Assembly: GCA_030670165.1 (NCBI GenBank)
Contig: DAOVCF010000011.1
Location: 1-21,261 of the forward strand
Length of the DNA stretch: 21,261 bases
Direction of reading: 5' to 3'
Source: Candidatus Stahliibacteriota bacterium
Lineage (GTDB): Bacteria > Hydrothermota > Tepidihabitantia > B3-TA06
Under the pieces are notes generated by a model that did not search any database, was not told the DNA's origin, and saw only the letters and a list, made by a program, of their open reading frames with translations. Below, one piece after another: positions 14,375 through 21,012 of this stretch. Both the position numbers and the translations under genes were made by a program. Position 1 is the first letter of the stretch, and the number at the start of each line of letters is the position of its first letter.

Positions 14375-16102
14375 GTGAGCTTCCTTAGTGAGCACAACAT
14401 TCTTATCTTCCTCTTACAAATAGTCTTTCTGTTGTTTGCGGCAAGGGCCGCCGGAGAGCTCTTTCGCAGATTCAAACAACCCGCGCTTGTAGGCGAGATA
14501 CTCGTGGGAATCATCTTCGGCCCGACGATATTCGGGCGGTTCCTGCCCGGTCTTGCGGGGTCCCTGTTCCCTGACAACGCCATCCAGTACAGCATGCTGG
14601 AGACCGTCTCCTGGCTGGGGGTGCTCTTTCTTTTGCTCGTAACCGGCTTCGAGGTAGAGATCTCGGCGATCTGGAAACAGCGGCGCTCCTCTCTGACCAT
14701 AGGATTCGTAGGGGTCTTGCTTCCCATGCTCATGGGTATTGGGCTTGCGCTTCTGCTTCCTGAAAGATACATTGTTGACCCTGGCCGTAAACTGGTCTTT
14801 GTACTATTCATGGGCACCGCTATGGCCATCTCCGCCATACCAATCATAGCCAAGGTGCTGCACGATCTGGACATCCTGAAAAGCGACATAGGACTTACCA
14901 TAATCTCAGCCTTCACGGTGAACGACATCCTGGGTTGGGTGGCGTTTACCATGGTGGTCGGTCTTGCCACCCAGCAGCGCATCCATTGGTTATCCATTCT
15001 GAGGGTCTTCGGTGGCACGGCGGTGTTTATAGCGTTCAGTCTGACCTGGGGACGTAAGCTGGTGAACAGGGCTGTGAAGTGGATCAACGCGAGCTGGCTG
15101 CCTAAACCTGGAAGCGTTCTGACCTTCGTCGTTCTCCTTGGTGGGCTGTGCGGAGCTTTGACCCAGCTTATCGGCATCCATGCGGCCTTCGGATTCCTGG
15201 TTGCCGGGGTGATGGCTGGCGGTGCGCCGGCCATTTCGGAGCGCAGCAGAGAGACGATCTCCCAGATGGTATATGCGGTGTTCGTCCCCCTGTTCTTCGT
15301 AAGCATCGGACTCAGGGTTGACTTTCTGGCCAACTTTGACTGGCTGCTTGTCAGTACTGTAACCGCGGTAGCCATAGGAGGTAAGCTGGTTGGAGCCTGG
15401 CTTGGGGCGAGAATGTCCGGTATCCCACAGCGCGACTCGTTCGCCATAGGCATAGCGCACACGCCGGGCGGTGCGATGGAGATAATCATCGGTGTGCTTG
15501 CGTTGGAGTTCGGACTTATCAATTTGGTGGTATTTGAGGCGATTGTGGTCGCGGCACTGGTTTCCTCGATAGCTGTGGGACCCCTCTTATCCCTGGCTCT
15601 CGGCCTGCGCCGCGCCTTCAACGCCCTTGAGTTCTTTCTGAAGGACGCGGTAGTAGTCAATCTTAAAGGCAGTACCCCATTCGAGTTGATCGGGGAACTA
15701 TGCGGCTCCATCTCCGAGCATGAGGGGATGCCCAGTGCGGCCAAGGCGTGCGCTGCGGTCAACATGCGCGAGGGGATAATGGGAACCGGAATGGAAAAAG
15801 GGATCGCCATACCGCATGGGAGGATGAAGGGTTTGTCTGCACCGGTCTTCACATTGGGACATTCGACCAAAGGGGTGGAGTGGAACACGGCTGATGGGCT
15901 TCCGGCAAGGCTCGTTTTCTTGATCCTTACCCCTGATCCGGATAAGGACGATCTCCAGGTGAAAATCCTTGCCTCAATTGCCAGGGTGATGGAGGATGAG
16001 AAGGTAAGAAGGGAACTGCTGGAGGCTCGCGACAGGAAGGAGATGATAGATATCTTCAGTGCCGCTCTGCGCCGCGACCGGATGATGAGGGCAAGAGGAT
16101 AA
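14375..16102 (+). CDS. CPA2 cation/proton antiporter fused to a PTS EIIA type-2 domain
   Basis: This 575-residue membrane protein has an N-terminal Na+/H+ exchanger (KefB-like, CPA2) domain of about 12 helices over residues 1-410, including family segments GEILVGIIFGPTIFG, FLLLVTGFEVE, AMAISAIPIIAKVL and GFLVAGVMAGG. Residues ~425-572 form a PTS EIIA (fructose/nitrogen type) domain with the phospho-accepting histidine H481 in GIAIPHGR. Fusions of this kind are known in databases; the EIIA part may regulate transport through phosphorylation or nucleotide/sugar status, but this is inference, as no other PTS gene is visible here. Cation specificity is unknown. The GTG start at 14375 is set by promoter spacing and the onset of the first hydrophobic segment. 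Confidence 0.9.
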   Translation: MSFLSEHNILIFLLQIVFLLFAARAAGELFRRFKQPALVGEILVGIIFGPTIFGRFLPGLAGSLFPDNAIQYSMLETVSWLGVLFLLLVTGFEVEISAIWKQRRSSLTIGFVGVLLPMLMGIGLALLLPERYIVDPGRKLVFVLFMGTAMAISAIPIIAKVLHDLDILKSDIGLTIISAFTVNDILGWVAFTMVVGLATQQRIHWLSILRVFGGTAVFIAFSLTWGRKLVNRAVKWINASWLPKPGSVLTFVVLLGGLCGALTQLIGIHAAFGFLVAGVMAGGAPAISERSRETISQMVYAVFVPLFFVSIGLRVDFLANFDWLLVSTVTAVAIGGKLVGAWLGARMSGIPQRDSFAIGIAHTPGGAMEIIIGVLALEFGLINLVVFEAIVVAALVSSIAVGPLLSLALGLRRAFNALEFFLKDAVVVNLKGSTPFELIGELCGSISEHEGMPSAAKACAAVNMREGIMGTGMEKGIAIPHGRMKGLSAPVFTLGHSTKGVEWNTADGLPARLVFLILTPDPDKDDLQVKILASIARVMEDEKVRRELLEARDRKEMIDIFSAALRRDRMMRARG

Positions 16103-16104
16103 TT

Positions 16105-16141
16105 ACCCCACCCGAAAGTTTTGCTTCCGGGTGGGGACCCC
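16105..16141 (-). repeat. Hairpin repeat family B, copy 2 (minus orientation)
   Basis: On the plus strand: ACCCCACCCG, a short middle part, CGGGTGGGGACCCC. Its reverse complement begins GGGGTCCCCAC and ends GTGGGGT like the other copies, but the loop is CAAAA rather than GAA. It starts 2 bp after the antiporter stop codon and is followed 6 bp later by a family A copy. Confidence 0.75.
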
Positions 16142-16147
16142 AAACAG

Positions 16148-16178
16148 TGCTCCTTTCGCCGGAGGCGAAAGATCGCAG
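16148..16178 (-). repeat. Hairpin repeat family A, copy 4 (minus orientation)
   Basis: TGCTCC, TTTCGCC, GGA loop, GGCGAAA, GATCGCAG on the plus strand. The stem is one base pair shorter than in the other copies. The flanks match the family exactly. Confidence 0.8.
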
Positions 16179-16217
16179 AAGGGGACTCATCGCAAAACCT
16201 TCTCGAACACGAAATAG

Positions 16218-16249
16218 TTGACATTCCAACGAGGCTCGCTAGACTAGCG
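16218..16249 (+). promoter_or_regulatory. Candidate promoter with palindromic operator upstream of the nitroreductase
   Basis: TTGACA (16218-16223), a 16-bp spacer and TAGACT (16240-16245). The 13-bp palindrome CGCTAG-A-CTAGCG (16237-16249) is centred on the -10 box and could be a repressor site. The leader would be about 80 nt and contains a 21-codon ORF (ATG 16256 to TAA 16319-16321) ending 12 nt before the nitroreductase start. A closer TATAAA at 16317-16322 lacks a -35 partner. Confidence 0.4.
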
Positions 16250-16333
16250 TCTAAAATGAAGTTCCGAGTTAGGCTTATGAATCTCCCCATGGTGGTGGAT
16301 ACATGCCGATTCGAGGTATAAAAAGGAGGCCTG

Positions 16334-16846
16334 ATGGATGTTGCAAAGGCGATCCGCGACCGCAGAAGCGTTCGCTCGTATGAAAATAAGGACATCCCCC
16401 AGGAGGTGCTCATCAAGGTGCTGGAGGCTGCCAGGATTGCTCCCTCTGCCAACAACCGTCAGCCCTGGAAATTCGTAGTGGTGCGCGAGGCAGCCAAGCG
16501 CAAGGCGTTGGCCAAGGCGGCAAAGGAACAGCAGTTCGTGGCCGAGGCTCCGGTGGTGATCGCCGCTGTGGCGCTGGAACCTGAAAGGACGATGACCTGC
16601 GGGGTTTCCACCTATGCCGTTGACCTGGCCATCGCGGTGGATCACATGACCCTGGCCGCGGTCCAACAGGGGCTCGGCTCGTGCTGGATCGGGGCATTCT
16701 ACCAGGAGGACGTCAAGAAGCTGCTTGAAATCCCCGATGAGTGCAAGGTTGCGGCCCTTTTAACGTTAGGCTACCCACGGGATCAGGCCCGGTTCAAGAA
16801 CCGCAAGTCACTTGATGAGATCGTTTGCTACGAGGGCTGGTGCTGA
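16334..16846 (+). CDS. Nitroreductase-family FMN oxidoreductase
   Basis: The 170-residue protein begins MDVAKAIRDRRSVRSYENKDIP, the typical FMN phosphate-binding Arg-rich start of the family, continues with ARIAPSANNRQPWKFVVV, and has the conserved GLGSCWIGAF segment and an LLTLGYPRD motif near the C-terminus. Members reduce nitro compounds, quinones or flavins with NAD(P)H as dimers; some act in cofactor metabolism. It is at the short end of the family. AAGGAGG (16323-16329) supports the start. Four cysteines, two of them near the end (CYEGWC), are unusual. The last 53 bp overlap the 3' end of the convergent membrane-protein gene. Confidence 0.9.
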   Translation: MDVAKAIRDRRSVRSYENKDIPQEVLIKVLEAARIAPSANNRQPWKFVVVREAAKRKALAKAAKEQQFVAEAPVVIAAVALEPERTMTCGVSTYAVDLAIAVDHMTLAAVQQGLGSCWIGAFYQEDVKKLLEIPDECKVAALLTLGYPRDQARFKNRKSLDEIVCYEGWC

Positions 16847-17668
16847 ACCGAAGGTACAGCGCTCCCCCGAAACACCAGGATGCCGCGTTCAGTAATACGT
16901 TGGCCAGCATCGACCATACCTGCAGCCACCCCCATGGTCTGGCTATCCCTGATGGGGTAGAGAAAAGGTACAGATAAACCCAGTAAATCAAAAGAGGTAT
17001 AGAGGAAATAACGGAGACCACCAGGATCGCAGCCAGCACCCGCCAGAACTGGCTGTATATCACCCGGAAGCTTTTTGCAACGGCGTTTAGGATCGGTAAC
17101 CTCTCCCTTAACAGGTAGAACGGGACCAGGGTGGCGAAAAGAATGAATAGGAGGTACCCGCCCCCGAGAACTACACCCGATACGATTCTAAGCAACGATG
17201 ATGGCGGGGCAGAGGGTGCTAGGTATCCGGGGATTTTGTTGATCCACTCTACAACTGCCAGAGCTATAGACCATAACACCAGCCATGCCAGGGGCTTTAA
17301 GCCGACCTTTAGTAGCCACAGAAGCTTCTTGCCTTTAAATCTCTGTTTTCTGGAAACCACGTTTACGCTGACCGCCCCCAGATAGCTTAGGAGAATCGTC
17401 CACACCGCCACCATGGGTAAAGCGGTAAGTATCCTCTCCCAGTAGAATGAAGGGATTCTAACCCCAGAAAAAACACAGTCCAGTTTATGGGCAGTCTGGT
17501 ATGGAAGAAAAGCCCCAGCCAGGAGAGGAATCTTGGAATCGCCCAGGGAAGTATCCATAATACCCCCAGCTTCCACCAGTCGCGCTTGAATATCCGCCAG
17601 GTATCCTGGAGCACCCCACCGATAGAGAGCCTGAAGGTTTGCCCGGTTGATGAATCATTTGTGCTCAA
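16794..17668 (-). pseudogene. Polytopic membrane protein gene with a single-base frameshift
   Basis: Two minus-strand frames together encode one protein of about 290 residues. The first (from TTG 17668, with AGGAG upstream) reads SIGGVLQDTWRIFKRDWWKLGVLWILPWAIPRFLSWLGLFF; the second continues with SGVRIPSFYWERILTALPMVAVWTILLSYLGAVSVN and three to four further hydrophobic segments. They join at a run of six A on the plus strand (17468-17473); one extra A would restore a continuous frame. The start segment (GGVLQDTWRIFKRDWW) recalls membrane proteins with a cytoplasmic N-terminal amphipathic helix, but I do not recognise the family. The frameshift may be a real mutation, a sequencing error in a homopolymer, or slippage-dependent expression. 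The gene follows the repeat-protein gene by 51 bp, probably in the same operon. Confidence 0.65.
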
Positions 17669-17719
17669 TCTTTCTCCTTCTCCTGTTCTTATCTGCTGCC
17701 CCGAATAATGATTCCCCGA

Positions 17720-18535
17720 TTATCCAACCTCTTCAACTATCCTCCATGCCCCAAGGGTGAAGAGAAGCTTGAGCACGTCTATGGTGGTGCGTACCCGCAG
17801 GCCGGCATATTGCTCGCCCCAGCCGCCGTCTTCGGCCTGAAGACTCACGAGTCGTTTTTTGGCATCCTTTAGAATATCATGCTCCGAGGCTACACCGGCA
17901 TCAAGCAGACACTCCGCCTGGAGTGCTATGAGTCTGGGTTCACAGGAGCGGGTGAAGTTGGCAAGCGCGTAGAGGAGCACCTCCTGCACCAGACCGCACC
18001 CTGGACCGTCAAGCAGGGCGAAGAAGCTGAGTGCCAGGAAGTGGATGGCCGGGGACGAGGTGAAGCGATTTCCCTCGATGCGCAGGCTAAGCAAGTAGTT
18101 GCGCACCAATCTGGTCTCGCGGCTTTCAAGCTGTCCTATGCGGCATAGCTGACGGCCCACGTATGCAGAAAGCCAAAGCCTCCCCCATTCACCGCCCATC
18201 TCGTGCCCAAGCTCAAGCTGGGAGCAGCTTTCCTGCCAGTAGCCCTCCGGGTGCTGACGTGAGCGAATGAAATCCAACGCACGACGGCAAACAGGCGAGG
18301 ATACAACCCCAAACTCGCTCGCGTAGCCCAGCACCTTGGCAGTCTCAGAGATATTGGAGGGCTCGCCGTAAATCAGCTGAAGTGGATAGCCGCCGTCCGG
18401 GTTCTGGTAGGCGCCCAGAAGCCAGGCGGCCATGGTGTCGTCGCGCTCACCCCTGAAAAGGAATCTGCTGCGGTAGCGGTCAAGATCGGTTCCTTCGATC
18501 TCTATGTACTCAAGTGCTTGCTCAACACGCAGCAT
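17720..18535 (-). CDS. Prenyltransferase/squalene-cyclase-like repeat protein
   Basis: The 271-residue protein contains repeats of the alpha-alpha toroid type seen in terpene cyclases and prenyltransferases: AWLLGAYQNPDGGYPLQ, ALDFIRSRQHPEGYWQES and LVSLQAEDGGWGEQYA (each helix-turn with GG[YW]). It lacks the DxDD catalytic motif of squalene-hopene cyclase, so it is probably a structural or binding relative of unknown role. There is no signal peptide. The start is ATG 18535 because GGAGGA lies just upstream and the promoter at 18550-18578 would exclude starts further up (such as 18568). Confidence 0.7.
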   Translation of the reverse strand: MLRVEQALEYIEIEGTDLDRYRSRFLFRGERDDTMAAWLLGAYQNPDGGYPLQLIYGEPSNISETAKVLGYASEFGVVSSPVCRRALDFIRSRQHPEGYWQESCSQLELGHEMGGEWGRLWLSAYVGRQLCRIGQLESRETRLVRNYLLSLRIEGNRFTSSPAIHFLALSFFALLDGPGCGLVQEVLLYALANFTRSCEPRLIALQAECLLDAGVASEHDILKDAKKRLVSLQAEDGGWGEQYAGLRVRTTIDVLKLLFTLGAWRIVEEVG

Positions 18536-18549
18536 TCTTCCTCCGATGC

Positions 18550-18578
18550 AGTGTAGACAAAAACTCATCCAAAGTCAA
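18550..18578 (-). promoter_or_regulatory. Promoter of the repeat-protein/membrane-protein operon
   Basis: On the minus strand TTGACT (18578-18573), a 17-bp spacer and TACACT (18555-18550), with GGAGGA before the ATG at 18535. The -10 box is a moderate match. Confidence 0.5.
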
Positions 18579-18587
18579 GCACGTGGC

Positions 18588-18605
18588 GCGAACCTTCAGG
18601 TTCGC
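18588..18605. repeat. Small hairpin in the 18536-18735 gap
   Basis: GCGAACC, loop TTCA, GGTTCGC: a perfect 7-bp stem upstream of the promoter at 18550-18578. No second copy was seen. It may be a regulatory site or a degenerate hairpin repeat. Apart from this, the promoter and repeat B copy 3, nothing is recognised in 18536-18735. Confidence 0.4.
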
Positions 18606-18694
18606 TTCTCAGCTCAACGGCTACGGAGTGAAATACCCACCTCGATGCTTCAGGGCCTAAACGAAGGCGAAACATTCTTATGAGTTGCCAGTGC

Positions 18695-18732
18695 GGGGTC
18701 CCCACAGCGTTACGAAGTAACGGTGTGGGGTG
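18695..18732 (+). repeat. Hairpin repeat family B, copy 3
   Basis: GGGGTCCCCACA, a mismatch, CGTTAC, loop GAA, GTAACG, TGTGGGGTG. It ends three bases from the stop codon of the DUF5916 gene (converging onto its 3' end). Confidence 0.8.
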
Positions 18733-18735
18733 TCG

Positions 18736-20874
18736 TTATATCCTGAACAGGTAAACGATCTTTCCGTAAAGGGTTACCTCGCCTACCTCGATTGAACCGG
18801 ACGAGCCGTCCAGGTTGACCGCCGAAGCAAGGTAAAGATAGCTCAAAGGTGCGATCTCATACGTTACAAGAAGCTGCTGAGAGTAGCGCTCTGCGTAGGT
18901 GTTCTGCTGAAGATTGAGGCGGAAGCTGAGCTTGCGGGTGGCGGTGTAGCGTAGAGATTGGCCGGCGGTCCAGCGAAAGGCGTCCTCCGGGTCCGGCTCC
19001 CACGAGGACTGGAAGGTAAGAAAGCCGGTGGCGTATGCGGAAAGCACCAGGTTGTGCCGGGACCGCCAGGAGATGTTTGGGCTTACGGAACCCACATGAC
19101 CGAAGTACTGAGGAACGTAATACTCGTAAACGTACTGATCCCATAAACTTAGCCACAATCCGCCGTAGATGTCTTTTGTGGTGCTGCTGCTGAAGCCTGC
19201 ATTGACGCTCTTTATCCAGCGCAGGCTTCCATCCTCCTGGTAGAAGTTGCGGGAGGCCGAGCCGCTGAGATTCACGTGCCAGCGGTTCGAAAACGACCCG
19301 CCCGCAGATCCCCACACAGTGTAGGAAGGGACGGTGTCTTCAAGGTATCTGCCAACCGAGTGGCCGAGGTTAACCGAAATCGAGCGCAGCCAGCCGGAAC
19401 CCCAGGAATCGTCGTAGCCGCCATTGATGCTGGCCCACTCATGACCGGGCCGAGAAAGATAGCCCGCCGCCCACAGATCGGCCAGGCTGTCGGTGTAGCT
19501 GGCGCTGGCATGAAAGTTGAATCTGCCAGATTTGCCGAATCCCAGAACCCCCATAGGTCCGCCCTGCTTATCGGTATGAAAGGAGTACAATCCCTCCCCA
19601 TTCACATACCAGTCATCTGCAATGGAAAGATCAAGATCGCAGCCCAGGACGCGATCACCCTGACCTCCTGCTTGTTCTCTGGAGGTAGCTATGATACCTG
19701 ACTCGGAACGGCTGAAGAGATCTTGTTTGATACGGGCAATGCTGTAAAAAGCGGCAGGTTCGGTGTATTCCCGACCATAATACTCATAGACAGCCTCACC
19801 TGTGTAGGCTTCTATAATACCCAGCTCCGTACCCCCCATCTTTCCAGTGAGTTTTGTGCCACCGTAGATGGGCACCTCAGAGCCGTCAGGCAGCCTGCAT
19901 CCGATGCGTCGGGTATAGAGAGGTTCAAAGTAGCCGAACTCAAAAAGGTCGGCACCTTCGGTGAAGAAGGGCCTGCGTTCTGAAAGGTAAGTCTCGTATC
20001 TGGTGAGGTTTATTCGTTCGGGGTCGGCCTCTATCTGCCCGTAATCCGGGAAGGTGGTTACGTCCAGGACAAGGTTGGAGCTAATCCCCCACTTCGCATC
20101 CATCCCTGCGACCCCGGCTGTCATGGGAAGAAATGTAATCGCCGAATCCAACACATCCGGTCCCCTCGCGCGAGCGGTTTGGGTGAAATGTGGCAGAAAC
20201 TCCATGTGCAGGCCTGAGGAGACGTCCTTGATTCCGGTAAGTTCACCGAAGCGATCCACCCTGGTGCCCATACCTTTATCAGCAGGCTGGTAGTCCGCCC
20301 AGACGACCCGCTCGTATTTTGCATCCATCCAGCGACTCACGGAAAGCCCCCACACCTGTTCATCTGCTGGGGCAAATCGCAGGGTCTTGAAAGGAATGGC
20401 AATCTCGGCAAACCAGCCGTAGGGCTCGATACTCGCCTCGGCATACCACACACCGTTCCAGGCAATATCGTAGCCCCAGCCGCCGTCGGTTATATGGGCA
20501 TCCTTTTGGATGCCCAGGGGGTTTACCGAAAACCGGTAGGCGTTTCGGTCGTCGTTGTAGGTGTCGATGGATATGGTAACGTCGTCTCCGTCTCCTCCCG
20601 ACTCCCGGGGCACAAGTCTTGCCGTCACCTGATCGGGTTCTTTATAGTAACAGAAGCAGCCGAAGTAGAGGGCCTCATCGTCGTAGCACACCACCACACG
20701 TGTAGACTCCGACGCCTCCCCGCACATCTCCGGATAGTTCTCCATGAAGTCGGTAAACCCCGGGTTTTGCTGCCAGCACGCCTCGTCAAGGATACCATCG
20801 ATGATCGGCGGTTCGGTGATGCGCACCGCCTGGGTGGTTCTGTCTGTAAACAAGGAAAGGACTAAAAAGATCAC
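18736..20874 (-). CDS. DUF5916 protein: carbohydrate-binding-like domain plus outer-membrane-type beta domain
   Basis: The 712-residue protein has an N-terminal CBM9-like domain (residues ~15-210) with the family's hallmark segments PPIIDGILDEACWQ, DDEALYFGCFCYYKEP and FSVNPLGIQKDAHI. The remainder, DUF5916 (~220-712), is rich in alternating aromatic strands (ATSREQAGG.., WAAGYLSRPGHEWASINGGY, YEYYVPQYFGHVGSVSPNISWRSRHNLVLSAY) and ends in YLFRI, as outer-membrane beta-barrels do. Its role is unknown; surface binding or transport of polymers is plausible. Translation starts at GTG 20874 (AGAGG upstream); only a very short hydrophobic leader (MIFLVLSLF) is present before the mature domain, so the signal peptide is atypically short or the start is misjudged. 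An in-frame stop upstream prevents extension. Confidence 0.85.
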   Translation of the reverse strand: MIFLVLSLFTDRTTQAVRITEPPIIDGILDEACWQQNPGFTDFMENYPEMCGEASESTRVVVCYDDEALYFGCFCYYKEPDQVTARLVPRESGGDGDDVTISIDTYNDDRNAYRFSVNPLGIQKDAHITDGGWGYDIAWNGVWYAEASIEPYGWFAEIAIPFKTLRFAPADEQVWGLSVSRWMDAKYERVVWADYQPADKGMGTRVDRFGELTGIKDVSSGLHMEFLPHFTQTARARGPDVLDSAITFLPMTAGVAGMDAKWGISSNLVLDVTTFPDYGQIEADPERINLTRYETYLSERRPFFTEGADLFEFGYFEPLYTRRIGCRLPDGSEVPIYGGTKLTGKMGGTELGIIEAYTGEAVYEYYGREYTEPAAFYSIARIKQDLFSRSESGIIATSREQAGGQGDRVLGCDLDLSIADDWYVNGEGLYSFHTDKQGGPMGVLGFGKSGRFNFHASASYTDSLADLWAAGYLSRPGHEWASINGGYDDSWGSGWLRSISVNLGHSVGRYLEDTVPSYTVWGSAGGSFSNRWHVNLSGSASRNFYQEDGSLRWIKSVNAGFSSSTTKDIYGGLWLSLWDQYVYEYYVPQYFGHVGSVSPNISWRSRHNLVLSAYATGFLTFQSSWEPDPEDAFRWTAGQSLRYTATRKLSFRLNLQQNTYAERYSQQLLVTYEIAPLSYLYLASAVNLDGSSGSIEVGEVTLYGKIVYLFRI

Positions 20875-20927
20875 CTGTGCCTCTTTATCAAGAAGTTAAC
20901 CGATCGTCATGTGCCTGTAAGTTCAGA

Positions 20928-20955
20928 AATATACATCACTTGAGACAGATGTCAA
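20928..20955 (-). promoter_or_regulatory. Promoter of the DUF5916 gene
   Basis: On the minus strand TTGACA (20955-20950), a 16-bp spacer and TATATT (20933-20928). The predicted leader is about 45-50 nt, containing AGAGG before GTG 20874. Hairpin B copy 4 lies directly upstream of it. Confidence 0.7.
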
Positions 20956-20971
20956 GCTTAGCATTCCTTTC

Positions 20972-21010
20972 GGGGTTCCCGCAAGGATGCGAAGCAGCCT
21001 TGTGGGGTGA
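20972..21010 (+). repeat. Hairpin repeat family B, copy 4
   Basis: GGGGTTCCCGCAAGG, A, TGC(GAA)GCA, G, CCTTGTGGGGTGA. The core GCGAAGC is the well-known exceptionally stable DNA mini-hairpin sequence. It is separated from copy 5 by about 10 bp. Confidence 0.85.
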
Positions 21011-21012
21011 TT

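Noticed and set aside
14233..16455. Long minus-strand open frame (740 codons) opposite the antiporter
   Set aside because: Its translation is Ser/Arg/Thr-rich, low in normal protein character, and it is a mirror of the clearly real CPA2-EIIA gene on the plus strand.
18536..18568. Upstream ATG at 18568 for the repeat-protein gene
   Set aside because: It would lie upstream of the predicted transcription start, and GGAGGA points to ATG 18535.
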